Assembly: GCF_003461955.1 (NCBI RefSeq)
Contig: NZ_QTYB01000001.1
Coordinates: forward strand, 240,332-304,331
Origin: Ruminococcus sp. AM36-2AA
GTDB lineage: Bacteria; Bacillota; Clostridia; Lachnospirales; Lachnospiraceae
Direction: 5' to 3'
Length of the DNA stretch: 64,000 nucleotides
The notes under the pieces were generated by a model. That model saw only the letters and a program-made list of their open reading frames with translations. It had not been told where the DNA came from and made no database searches. The position numbers and the translations under genes were made by a program. Shown in pieces: positions 1 through 7,539 of this stretch. How positions within the stretch are numbered: position 1 is the stretch's first letter; each line of letters begins with the position of its first letter.

Positions 1-650
1 GAGGAATAATATTTATCCGCTTTCGTGTCGATCTTATTCATAACTGCACCAAGAATCTGACAGCCGCTTCTTTCAAGCTGTGAAAGTGCTCTCTGTGCAT
101 CTTTATATCTGACATTTCCCGGCTCGATCAGGAAAACAGCACCATCACAATATCTTCCGATCACTGCCGCATCAACAACAGTTCCAATTGGCGGAGTGTC
201 GATCAATATGTAACTGTAATATTCACGGACCTTCTTCAGAAAAACCTGAAAGACATTTTCACTGAGTAAGCCTGACGGGTTCGGTGCAGAAGGACCACCA
301 AAAATGATATCCATATTCTCAAAATTGGTTTCATAAATAATATCATTGATATTTGCCTGTCCACTTAAGAACTGAGAAAGACCCCGTACCTCTTCTTCAA
401 CCCCGAGACGGCCTACATAAGCGGTTTTACGGATATCCGCATCCAGAAGAAGTACCTTCTTTCCGATACTTCCAAGTTCCTGTGCAAGACTTAAAACAAC
501 ATCACTCTTTCCCTCATTTGGAAAACAGCTTGTGATCAGAATTGTCTTTATGCTCTGGCCGGACAGCTGAATATTCGTACGCAGCGTTTTGATCGCTTCG
601 TTATAGTAATAATTATTTTTACGTTTATCTGTTAACGTGATTTTCTTCAT
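1..650 (-). CDS. CpsD/CapB-family tyrosine-protein kinase (partial, C-terminus cut by window edge)
   Basis: The visible 216 residues start MKKITLTDKR at 650 and run off the left edge. They show the bacterial tyrosine kinase (BY-kinase) P-loop layout: Walker A CFPNEGKS (about 42-49), Walker A' LLLDADIR (67-74) and Walker B ILIDTPP. The fragment ends at ADKYYS, probably the start of the C-terminal tyrosine cluster. In this family the cytoplasmic kinase pairs with a Wzz-like membrane activator and its autophosphorylation controls polysaccharide chain export. That partner is the next gene upstream (673-1455), 22 bp away, so they are co-transcribed. Role in capsule/exopolysaccharide export is by family and context. 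Confidence 0.93.
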   Translation of the reverse strand, partial: MKKITLTDKRKNNYYYNEAIKTLRTNIQLSGQSIKTILITSCFPNEGKSDVVLSLAQELGSIGKKVLLLDADIRKTAYVGRLGVEEEVRGLSQFLSGQANINDIIYETNFENMDIIFGGPSAPNPSGLLSENVFQVFLKKVREYYSYILIDTPPIGTVVDAAVIGRYCDGAVFLIEPGNVRYKDAQRALSQLERSGCQILGAVMNKIDTKADKYYS

Positions 651-672
651 TGTTCAGATTCCTCCATTTGCT

Positions 673-1455
673 TTAGCGATGACTTTTTTTCTTATTCTTT
701 TTACTTTTTACATTTACAAAGTCTTTTCTGTCAGGAACCTTTGCAAGTACGGAAATTCCCAGATATTTCTCAATATCCTCTTCTGTCTTGATCGTATCAT
801 CCATTATCGTAAGAACTACAACAATCGCCGCACATGCTACAAATCCGAGAAGGAAACCGATTTCTGCATTTTTCTTCACGCTTGGTGATGTTCTGATCGT
901 AGCAATCTTACCAACCTCGATGATCTTAGGCGGAACAACTTCCATTTTGTCTCCGATAAAGGAAGATGAAACATTGGCAACTTCATCTACGATTTCCTTT
1001 GCAAGAGCGGAATCCGCATTATTTACTGTGATCTCCAGAATACGAGTATCTGTTGGATTGTTAATGGAAATCGTCTTTCTCAGATCTTCTGCTGTCATAT
1101 CCAGTTTCAGATTCTCGATAACCTGTTCCAGAACCGGTGTACTGGTAATCAGTACCGTATAATCGCTGGTCAGGCTAGCTCCCAGCTGCAGATCCGCCAG
1201 AGAAGTCAATGTAGTTTCCTTGGAAAGTACCAACATACTGGATGTGGAACTATAAATTGGTGTCATCATAAACTGCGTATATGCTCCGGCACCACATCCA
1301 CCGATCAACGCTACCATCAGAATCAGCAGGATTTTTCTCTTCAGAGCCTGAAGAATCTCTCTTAAATCAATTTCCACTTCATCATCATTGACATCTGATG
1401 CAACTACCGCAGGTATTTTACTGTTTTCTAATTTACCGTCCAAATTGTTCACCAT
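673..1455 (-). CDS. Wzz-domain capsular polysaccharide chain-length/co-kinase protein (CpsC-like)
   Basis: 260 residues. An acidic cytoplasmic N-terminus with EIDLREILQALKRK leads into a first membrane helix (about 41-59). An extracellular domain follows, then a second helix near 196-219 (GFLLGFVACAAIVVVLTI) preceded by a Pro-containing SPSVKKN stretch, then a short basic tail. This two-helix topology is that of Wzz/CpsC polysaccharide copolymerases. In Gram-positives these lack the fused kinase domain and activate a separate CpsD kinase, which here lies immediately downstream. The pair would set chain length of a surface polysaccharide; the rest of the locus lies outside the window. Confidence 0.92.
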   Translation of the reverse strand: MVNNLDGKLENSKIPAVVASDVNDDEVEIDLREILQALKRKILLILMVALIGGCGAGAYTQFMMTPIYSSTSSMLVLSKETTLTSLADLQLGASLTSDYTVLITSTPVLEQVIENLKLDMTAEDLRKTISINNPTDTRILEITVNNADSALAKEIVDEVANVSSSFIGDKMEVVPPKIIEVGKIATIRTSPSVKKNAEIGFLLGFVACAAIVVVLTIMDDTIKTEEDIEKYLGISVLAKVPDRKDFVNVKSKKNKKKSHR

Positions 1456-1576
1456 TGTAATTTCCTTTTCCTTCTTTAATAATGTAATACTTCGTTACTG
1501 ACAATTCTTCACAGTAACATATTTTTTGATAAACCGAATATATTCTACCGTAGGATGCCCCAAAAGTCAATTGCAT

Positions 1577-1720
1577 GATCCGATTTTCACGTCAGATTTT
1601 CGTGTTTGAAAGAAATTCGATCAGACGGGACTAATAAAATATTCCATAAAATATAAAGCTCTATGAATATGTTCAAACACCATGGTCTGTTGTCTGAAAT
1701 TCATTTTATCAAAGCATAAA
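1577..1720 (-). pseudogene. Decayed C-terminal remnant of the 128-aa gene at 2631-3017
   Basis: On the plus strand this stretch aligns base for base in patches with the 3' part of the 2631-3017 gene. Shared landmarks are TCGTGTTT, AAAATATTCCATAAA against AAAACATTCCATAAA, the ATGAATAT/ACGAATAT block, ACCATGG/ACCATCG, and TGTCTGAAATTCAT. The stop codon is lost, indels break the frame, and an internal block of the parent gene is missing. It therefore records an earlier duplication of that gene. The homology is read by eye. Confidence 0.6.
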
Positions 1721-1774
1721 TTGCGTTTATTTATCACAAATAAAAAATATTACCCCGAAATTGTATGTGATTAG

Positions 1775-1935
1775 TCAAGCGGATATTCGCAATCCGCTTC
1801 GCTACTTGCTCATAACCAAATAACTGCTCCGCAGTTTATCAGGAAGAGCTTGTACTCCTCCTGATACAAGCAAGTCCCCACCCACTGCTTATTGCTTTTC
1901 GCAACCCCGCAGGGGACTTACTTGATTTGGTTAAA
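1775..1935. repeat. Structured dispersed repeat, full copy A (~160 bp)
   Basis: It matches 21802-21963 nearly base for base apart from two short variable loops. It contains consecutive inverted repeats: AGCGGAT/ATCCGCT with a 7-nt loop, AACTGC/GCAGTT around TCC, TATCAGGA/TCCTGATA, and a long outer stem AAGTCCCC/GGGGACTT. The ends are TCAAG and CTTGA. Its right end supplies the stop codon of the 1931-2509 gene. It has no coding capacity and could be a non-autonomous element or a structured RNA. A shrunken relative lies at 2545-2592. Confidence 0.8.
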
Positions 1936-2509
1936 GTTTTCTGTCGTCTTTTTCCTTGTGGATACTTCTGACAAATTCTTTAATTTTTCTGAGCCAGCCC
2001 GGTGTCCTCTCAGGATTCTTACTTCTATTGTTCATCTCCTCTTTATGGATATACTCCATAAATGCCTCAAGATCATTGACATACCTGCCATTATGATTTC
2101 TTGAAGTTAATAGTACTGCCGGCGTGCATTCTGTTCCAGGTACTAATTGTTCTATTTCATCAAATAATTCTTTAAAACGATCACCGGGAACCATAAATAT
2201 GTAATTGAATTTTGTTTGGTCAGAATATACAATATCAAATTCTATTCCTCCGATATCCGTACAAAATTCATTTTCCTGCTTTTCTATAACAGCAGATATC
2301 ATTCCAGCTATACGCTCATACTGGGCTTTAAAAAACGGTTTATCTATTTTATAACTCCATTTTATTTTTGGATTGAACCTGGTTTCAATTTCCGGATTGT
2401 ATTCATATGAAATTGAATCTTCTGTAAGGATCAGTTTATCAGTAAAAGCATCCTGCACAGGTCCAAAACCAGATGAACTTTCTATTATAATCTGAATAAT
2501 ATCTTTCAT
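1931..2509 (-). CDS. Hypothetical protein, 192 aa, flanked by repeat copies
   Basis: The start at 2509 has a good upstream GGAGG (CTGGAGGAATTATG). The protein begins MKDIIQIIIESSSGFGPVQD, is mostly alpha/beta in appearance, and has a strongly charged basic tail (KEEMNNRSKNPERTPGWLRK onward). No signal peptide or membrane segment is visible and I do not recognise the family. The stop codon lies exactly at the edge of structured repeat copy A, and a fragment of the same repeat lies just upstream of the gene. It may therefore belong to a small mobile or duplicated unit together with the neighbouring 128-aa gene. Confidence 0.6.
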   Translation of the reverse strand: MKDIIQIIIESSSGFGPVQDAFTDKLILTEDSISYEYNPEIETRFNPKIKWSYKIDKPFFKAQYERIAGMISAVIEKQENEFCTDIGGIEFDIVYSDQTKFNYIFMVPGDRFKELFDEIEQLVPGTECTPAVLLTSRNHNGRYVNDLEAFMEYIHKEEMNNRSKNPERTPGWLRKIKEFVRSIHKEKDDRKL

Positions 2510-2544
2510 AATTCCTCCAGTTGATTATTGTTATACAACTCAAG

Positions 2545-2592
2545 TCCAGCGGATATTCGCGATTGAAGCAAGGAGACTTCCCTGATTCGGTT
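2545..2592. repeat. Degenerate fragment of the structured repeat
   Basis: It keeps both ends of the repeat seen at 1775-1935. AGCGGATATTCGC sits at the left, GGAGACTT and CTGATTCGGTT at the right, and the whole middle is deleted. It lies in the same orientation as copy A, so the 192-aa gene is bracketed by the two. Confidence 0.6.
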
Positions 2593-2630
2593 GACTACTT
2601 CTGATATAAATATTATCTATGATCAGATTT

Positions 2631-3017
2631 TTATTTCAAATCCTCGTGTTTTGAAGGAATTTCAATCAAACCGAACTGATAAAACATTCCATAAAGATAG
2701 GAAACTCCACGAATATCCCCCAACGCCTTAGGCCGTGGCACCATCGGTTTACCCGCTGTCTTTTCAAACGCTTTCATCACAGAACTCCACGCCAGGCTTT
2801 TACTGTTTTTTCGCCTGTCAATCCATAATTCTTTCGTCAGCTCGCCATTTCTCCCCTTCTTCAACTGATAGGTAAACGGGAGCCCGGAAACTGTCTGAAA
2901 TTCATATCCCTGAAAAGCAAGAATACACTCCCAGAGATGTTCCGGGTCGTGGTATTTCTGTAAGTCTTTTATTGCCTGTTGCTGTTGCTGATATTGTTGT
3001 AAGTCTGTGTATTGCAT
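2631..3017 (-). CDS. Hypothetical protein, 128 aa, Gln-rich N-terminus
   Basis: A small soluble protein starting MQYTDLQQYQQQQQAIKDLQ, with a Gln-rich N-terminal 15 residues and a basic middle (YQLKKGRNGELTKELWIDRR). There is no signal peptide or membrane helix. The segment MVPRPKALGDIRGVSYLYGM looks like a conserved core, because the decayed copy at 1577-1720 preserves this 3' region. AAGGA lies upstream of the start, rather far from it. I do not recognise a function. A second degraded copy nearby suggests a gene that duplicates or moves. Confidence 0.6.
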   Translation of the reverse strand: MQYTDLQQYQQQQQAIKDLQKYHDPEHLWECILAFQGYEFQTVSGLPFTYQLKKGRNGELTKELWIDRRKNSKSLAWSSVMKAFEKTAGKPMVPRPKALGDIRGVSYLYGMFYQFGLIEIPSKHEDLK

Positions 3018-3191
3018 AAATGTTATTGTCCTTTGAGTTGGTATAATGTTGTTTTCTACTAATTATAGCAAATCTCTTAAATAATTCAATCTCTTTACAA
3101 CGGTGATAAAATATAGTGCAAGAGCTGATAAAATGCTATACCATAAAACATTAACTTTGTTATACACCCTGTGTCAGAATAAACATATTAT

Positions 3192-3857
3192 CTAGTAGCT
3201 TTTTTTACGATATTTATTTTTTCCTCCCAAGACTGCAATGTCCGTAAAGACGTCATATTTCATAAGATCGTCTTGCGTTACTATTATTTCCCTTAGACAG
3301 TCTTCGAGACAATCTTTCATGCACGGCTCAGACACAATCGCCTCATATAATTTACCAATCGTTAAATTAAAATACCAATATGTCCACTCATTTTTATTAT
3401 TTATCAACTGTGCTTCTGGTTTCAATTTCACTGCATTTATTACATTAACCTCTCTTAAAATTCTTCGTTCTTTATTTCGATTATAATCTCCTACCCACAT
3501 TACCTTACCTGCAATACAATCCTGATAAAATCCTGTTCTCCTAACATAAATAAGGTAATATCTATCCGTACTATCAATAATATTTTTCGGTACAGTTCCG
3601 CTTTCGGCTAAAATTCTATTAAAGTTATCATCAAAATTCTTATCTGTTTTATAAAAATAATCCTGGTATTCTATCTTATACAGATCACATAATTTTTTCG
3701 CCGTTTCCTCTGTGACAATTGCATTTTCTTTTTCTATCCTTTCTAAATTTCTTACTGAATAGCCTATTTCATTTGCTACGTATTCCTTGGATAATTTAAA
3801 GCATTCTCTCAAAATCCTAAGATCTGATTTACATTGAAATCTGATTTTATATTTCAT
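3192..3857 (-). CDS. XRE-family helix-turn-helix protein
   Basis: 221 residues. Residues about 12-60 form an XRE/Cro-type helix-turn-helix: LRILRECFKLSKEYVANEIG, then SVRNLERIEKENAIVTEETA, then LCDLYKIEYQDYF. The remaining C-terminal part has no recognised domain and includes a Trp/Tyr-rich central patch and a basic end. Such proteins are usually DNA-binding repressors, often of mobile or defence loci. Here it stands alone beside an IS remnant, and its partner or target is not apparent. GAAGGA lies upstream of ATG at 3857. Confidence 0.75.
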   Translation of the reverse strand: MKYKIRFQCKSDLRILRECFKLSKEYVANEIGYSVRNLERIEKENAIVTEETAKKLCDLYKIEYQDYFYKTDKNFDDNFNRILAESGTVPKNIIDSTDRYYLIYVRRTGFYQDCIAGKVMWVGDYNRNKERRILREVNVINAVKLKPEAQLINNKNEWTYWYFNLTIGKLYEAIVSEPCMKDCLEDCLREIIVTQDDLMKYDVFTDIAVLGGKNKYRKKSY

Positions 3858-3931
3858 TTTTAATTACATTCCTTCAATTGTCTTTCATCCAGCGCTAAAT
3901 GTTAACTGTATTATAACAATTTTCATATTAT

Positions 3932-4263
3932 TCCTCAACGACACGTTTCCATTAGTCTCAAGAGCCTTGAACCCCTTATATTTACTGTATTTTTGGACAT
4001 TTCAAATTTCTCACCGTGTGACCATTTTTTATCATTTCTTTCGGTAAGTGCTTCAAAACATGGCGTAGTGCAACATAACAGTTTTTCTGTTATGATATCT
4101 ACATCATTGTTTGAGGCACTTACACACGTTTCTCGATCACTTTCATTTCCCCGCCACAGATATCGCACTTTTCTTCTGGAGGAATGATGTATTCCTCAAT
4201 CTCTTCCGGAAAGCCTGCCAGCATCTCTGCACGTACACCCGGCTGACGTGCTGTACGTTTATA
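3932..4263 (-). pseudogene. IS66-family transposase (TnpC) remnant, interrupted
   Basis: Reading leftward from about 4263, the frame gives VRAEMLAGFPEEIEEYIIPP, then EEKCDICGGEMKVIEKRV. This matches the zinc-finger-proximal region of IS66 TnpC transposases (a proline-containing acidic stretch followed by CxxCGG). The frame breaks at 4131, where a 175-bp insertion begins, and resumes as VVEE at 3940-3932. Nothing else of the transposase remains on either side, so this is a short internal relic. Confidence 0.6.
3949..4123. mobile_element. Small (175-bp) insertion in the IS66 relic, bounded by 8-bp direct repeats
   Basis: ACACGTTT occurs at 3941-3948 and again at 4124-4131, exactly bracketing 175 bp that interrupt the IS66-like reading frame. 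The right end reads GCACTTAC and the inverted partner GTAAGTGC starts at 4044, giving an 80-bp inverted-repeat unit (4044-4123) inside the insertion. IS66-type elements classically begin with GTAA and make 8-bp target duplications, so this may be a miniature IS66-related element. The left outer end does not match a GTAA terminus, which leaves its exact structure unclear. Confidence 0.45.
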
Positions 4264-4690
4264 CAATCTTACTGCAATCTTTGCCTTCGACAGGTTTAGC
4301 GTAAGCGCAAAATATTGCTACGTTACTCATGAATTACGCTTGCACCAAAATGATAGATGCAATCCTTATAACATTCCTTTATTTTTGTAATAATCATACA
4401 AACAACCCGATCATTCTTATTGCAACCTACACAATGATTTAGTCATCTCTTATGATGTCTACACAATGGAATATTAGCAGTTTTCGACCGTTACTCAACG
4501 ACACGCAGATAAATGCAGTTATCAGTATTAACGCCCTACTGCACAAAACATGATTTTCACAGTAAAATGCAGCGCATATTTATGCAAAAAGGCGTATATT
4601 TGTATGTATATTCAACTCCACCATAGGCCATCAGACCACGACTGATTTTGCCCCGTAGACATTTTTAGGGGACAGTAATTACAATAAAAT
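4264..4690. other. AT-rich intergenic stretch without recognisable gene
   Basis: No frame here has a start, ribosome-binding site and protein-like composition. It contains scattered partial matches to neighbouring decayed sequence, such as CTCAACGACACG near 4493, also seen near 3934. An imperfect palindrome ATTACAAT/ATTGCAAT lies just before the TnpB-associated structured RNA. It is best read as mobile-element debris. Confidence 0.5.
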
Positions 4691-4889
4691 TGCAATCCAC
4701 ATTCGGAATATCAAACTTCATTTCTATAACTTCGAATACACCCCATCCACCCCCAAAGGAGGCCACATGGTTCTCTGGCGACGCCTGCGGGGGCCGCCGG
4801 GCGGTATTCAACCCGAAGAGGTTGCGTCACTGGCGCTTCCTCTTTTGCTGATTTCTCAGCATCTATATAAGAGGCATTTCTGCCGCTTA
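4691..4889 (-). ncRNA. Candidate omega-RNA (TnpB-type guide RNA) downstream of the TnpB-like gene
   Basis: Starting right after the TnpB-like stop codon, the minus strand folds into ordered stems. A GGCA/TGCC hairpin with GAAA loop (4873-4884) is followed by TGCTGA/TCAGCA with GAAA loop (4846-4861), then GAGGttGCG/CGCttCCTC (4818-4842). A long-range stem pairs 4799-4809 with 4734-4744 and encloses a GC-rich hairpin plus CCTCC-TTT-GGGGG (4750-4762). The segment is much more GC-rich than its surroundings. Position and architecture match the omega-RNAs that overlap or follow tnpB 3' ends. Single-stranded sequence after TGAAGTTTGA (4711-4720) is where a guide would start (4691-4710). RNA identity and guide boundary are inferred. 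Confidence 0.6.
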
Positions 4890-6074
4890 TTAACTTTTTG
4901 ATCCAGATCTTTTCTGAAAGCTTTGCTGGCATTTGCAGGCCAGGTTTCTGGAGCCGTTCAGAAAGCGGTTGATCTGGTGGCCGTTCTGGCAGATGAACAA
5001 TTTGCTCTGTTTTTTTCCGGGTGAACCGCAGATTGAGCAGTATTTTTCTGTTCCATCGGCGCGTAGTTCCAAAACAAGAATTCCTTCTGCCCAGGCTTTA
5101 TATTTCAGATAATTTCGTATCTTTGTGCTCAGATGAAGCGGGGAATCATTGCCGCTTCTGTACATGGTCATACGGGAAAAATCCTCATCATATTCCGGAA
5201 GCACAATAATTCCTGCCTGGTTCTCTTTGCAAAAATCCAGAATTTCTCTGCTTACCTGATGTGCATAATGCTCGTTCAGGTGTTTATAACGCATGTAATA
5301 TTTTTTATTTGGCTGATCCACGTTGTCTTTATCCGTAAAAACTTTGGATGCTTCTATTTTTTTCAGCAATGTTTTGCAGTGATAACGATATGCATTTCCT
5401 CCGTGACAGTTTTTCACACTGACTGGTCTGGACCGTTCATCCAGCACACTGCATACCGCAAAACTATCCGTATTTGTAAAACGCACACCACATACTCTGC
5501 AGCCTTCTTTCATCCGTTCTTTTGCAGTCCTGGCATCCGAATTTTCCTGCTTCACAGGAACATGCAACATCAGCCATTTTCCCTCGTGAACCAGAGTCGG
5601 TGAAAGTAACGCCGAATTTGCCGGAAAAGAGCGTCCTGTAAGTCCGCATTCCGTCCAGATCCATTTCTTTCCATTCCAGAGTTTCAAAACTACAGAAGTG
5701 GATGTAAGATCTCTGTACATTCCTTTAAAAAAAGTAATATTCGCTTCAATCTTCTGTGTAAAACATCCGGAAGCAGCCGCTGTTTTTACTGCCATAGCCG
5801 CCTTATTCATTGCGGACCGTCGAAAGTAAACCGGAAGTTTTCCCCCTGGTGGAAGATATTCAGGAACTCTTCCATCTTTTCCAGGAACCGTTAATTTCTC
5901 CAGCTGTCCCTGGATCGTAAGAAGATTTTCTGTCCAGAGTTCATTTCTGTCCTTTAAAAGCTCATAATAAAAAGCAACTGCCTCACAATATAACTTCTCT
6001 GTTTCCGCAAGTATCTGCTTTTCAGAACAGAAAAGCCGCATGCGCCATGTCCTGATACTGTATCCTGTCTTCAT
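4890..6074 (-). CDS. TnpB-family protein with apparently inactivated RuvC domain
   Basis: 394 residues, normal TnpB length. TnpB hallmarks are clear: an N-terminal WED-like segment, HGGNAYRYHCKTLLKKIE, YAHQVSREILDFCKENQAG, LHLSTKIRNYLKYKAWAEGI, and a C-terminal zinc-finger-like YCSICG...CQNGH. The catalytic acids seem gone. The RuvC-I site reads CRVCGV where GIDLGV is expected. RuvC-II reads IIVLPEYD instead of IVIED. RuvC-III reads NRFLNGSRN instead of DRDVNAAKN, and the fourth zinc cysteine is replaced. TnpB is an RNA-guided transposon nuclease; nuclease-dead relatives (TldR) act as RNA-guided repressors. No TnpA or intact transposon end is seen. A structured RNA follows directly (4691-4889). 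Confidence 0.85.
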   Translation of the reverse strand: MKTGYSIRTWRMRLFCSEKQILAETEKLYCEAVAFYYELLKDRNELWTENLLTIQGQLEKLTVPGKDGRVPEYLPPGGKLPVYFRRSAMNKAAMAVKTAAASGCFTQKIEANITFFKGMYRDLTSTSVVLKLWNGKKWIWTECGLTGRSFPANSALLSPTLVHEGKWLMLHVPVKQENSDARTAKERMKEGCRVCGVRFTNTDSFAVCSVLDERSRPVSVKNCHGGNAYRYHCKTLLKKIEASKVFTDKDNVDQPNKKYYMRYKHLNEHYAHQVSREILDFCKENQAGIIVLPEYDEDFSRMTMYRSGNDSPLHLSTKIRNYLKYKAWAEGILVLELRADGTEKYCSICGSPGKKQSKLFICQNGHQINRFLNGSRNLACKCQQSFQKRSGSKS

Positions 6075-6606
6075 GGAATCACTTTCTGCTGTTATTGTTC
6101 GCTTAATATTTTCATAAGCGAAAAAGCAGCGAAATCTCTTATATTAAGCGGCTTTTCCAGTTATGTCAGTTCTATATCTGACCACTTATTGACTACTTTA
6201 AAAAAATAGAAAATACGTAGAAACATTGATTTTACAAGGATTTGAGTAAAAGAAAAGTGACCACTATTCGTGACCACTAATAAGATTTTGGATGTATGAT
6301 CAAAGATTTTTTTGGCATAAATTGTTGAAAATAGTTGTAGAAATCGTCATTTTTAGCTCATAAAGCGTCATTTGCACGCCTTGACAAAGGAAAATGACGA
6401 TGGTATCATTACAAAAGGCTGTAGAAATATGTCTTTTTAGTCTGTGACTTATGAAGATATTTTACGACACCATTTCTCCCGGGCAGTATCTAAACTCCCT
6501 GCTGCATCCGTCTGGTAAATTATTCTTTCAAATGTTATACTGTTAACACAGTGTTATTTCCACTATAATAAACATCAAAAAATCCACCCCAAAAAAGGAA
6601 ACACAT
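6075..6606. other. 530-bp intergenic region upstream of the TnpB-like gene
   Basis: No gene is visible. It holds an exact inverted repeat, CGCTTAATAT (6100-6109) and ATATTAAGCG (6141-6150). An overlapping 8-bp-stem hairpin TTCGCTTA/TAAGCGAA lies at 6098-6122. There is a tandem GTGACCACTA at 6257-6266 and 6270-6279, with a related TGACCACTTA at 6179. The TGATTTTACAAGGATTT stretch near 6229 resembles the sequence between the tRNA-Arg and integrase near 51,683. These could be transposon-end hairpins, operators or scars of past integration. Confidence 0.5.
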
Positions 6607-7521
6607 ATGCAGAGAATTATTACCTATACCATCTTATCCGGAGATTCCGAAACTTCCGTTCTTTCTTTTCTCAGAAAAAATGGTTTTTCCAAACATATAT
6701 TGACAACTATGAAGCGTGCAGAGCATGCGATCCTGCTGAACGGGCATCCAGCTTTTGGCAGGACGGTTCTGAAAGAGGGGGATGTTCTTCGGATCCTTGT
6801 CCCGGAAGAAAACGGAGCAGCTGATAACGGATCGGCTGCTTCCATCATCCCGGTGCAGCTGCCGCTGGATATCCTGTATGAGGATGAAGATATCCTTGTC
6901 CTGAACAAACCTGCTGATATGCCTGTGCATCCTTCTGCCGGGAACTACGAGAATACTCTTGCCAACGGAGTGGCCTGGTATTATAAACAGCAGGGGGGAA
7001 ATTTTGTCTACCGCTGTATCAACCGGCTGGACCGGGACACTACCGGTGTCCTCGTCCTGGCAAAAAATCCCTTAAGTGGTGCACTTCTGTCTGCTCAGAT
7101 GAAACAGCGCCAGATCCGCCGCACTTACCTGGCTCTTACAGATGGAATTCCACCGGAAAGAGGAACCGTTTCCGCGCCCATTGCACGAATGGATGACTCC
7201 GTTATCACCAGAGAAGTAAACTGGGAGCATGGAGAAACTGCGGTAACTCATTATGAACGCCTTGCTGTCAGTAACGGCTATTCTCTTGTGGAACTTCATC
7301 TGGACACGGGACGTACACATCAGATCCGTGTCCATATGAAATACATCGGCTGTCCTCTCCCCGGAGATTTCCTTTATCATCCGGTTTTTGACCGGATCAG
7401 CCGGCAGGCACTCCACTCTTTTCAGTTGGAATTCTGCCACCCCATCACAAAAAAACCTCTGCGTTTTCTGGCCCCTGTACCGGAAGATTTCCAGAAAGCA
7501 TTTGCAGAAAAAAGCCTGTAA
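6607..7521 (+). CDS. RluA-family pseudouridine synthase
   Basis: 304 residues. The RluA/RsuA catalytic motif RLDRDTTG lies at 140-147 with the nucleophilic Asp at about 142. It is preceded by an N-terminal S4-like region (FSKHILTTMKRAEHAILLNG) and followed by TGRTHQIRVHMKYIGCPLPG, the other RluA signature. These enzymes isomerise specific uridines in 23S rRNA or tRNA; the target base cannot be read from sequence. It is a single-gene unit ending in the bidirectional hairpin at 7540-7588, and stands alone between the TnpB-like region and the CoA genes. Confidence 0.95.
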   Translation: MQRIITYTILSGDSETSVLSFLRKNGFSKHILTTMKRAEHAILLNGHPAFGRTVLKEGDVLRILVPEENGAADNGSAASIIPVQLPLDILYEDEDILVLNKPADMPVHPSAGNYENTLANGVAWYYKQQGGNFVYRCINRLDRDTTGVLVLAKNPLSGALLSAQMKQRQIRRTYLALTDGIPPERGTVSAPIARMDDSVITREVNWEHGETAVTHYERLAVSNGYSLVELHLDTGRTHQIRVHMKYIGCPLPGDFLYHPVFDRISRQALHSFQLEFCHPITKKPLRFLAPVPEDFQKAFAEKSL

Positions 7522-7539
7522 AAATAAACAAACACAAAA

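Noticed and set aside
3935..4168. 77-codon open frame across the small insertion
   Set aside because: Spans IS66 relic and insertion junctions with no ribosome-binding site.
4711..4932. 73-codon open frame after the TnpB-like gene
   Set aside because: Pro/Arg-rich translation of the structured RNA segment; hairpins explain its composition better than coding.
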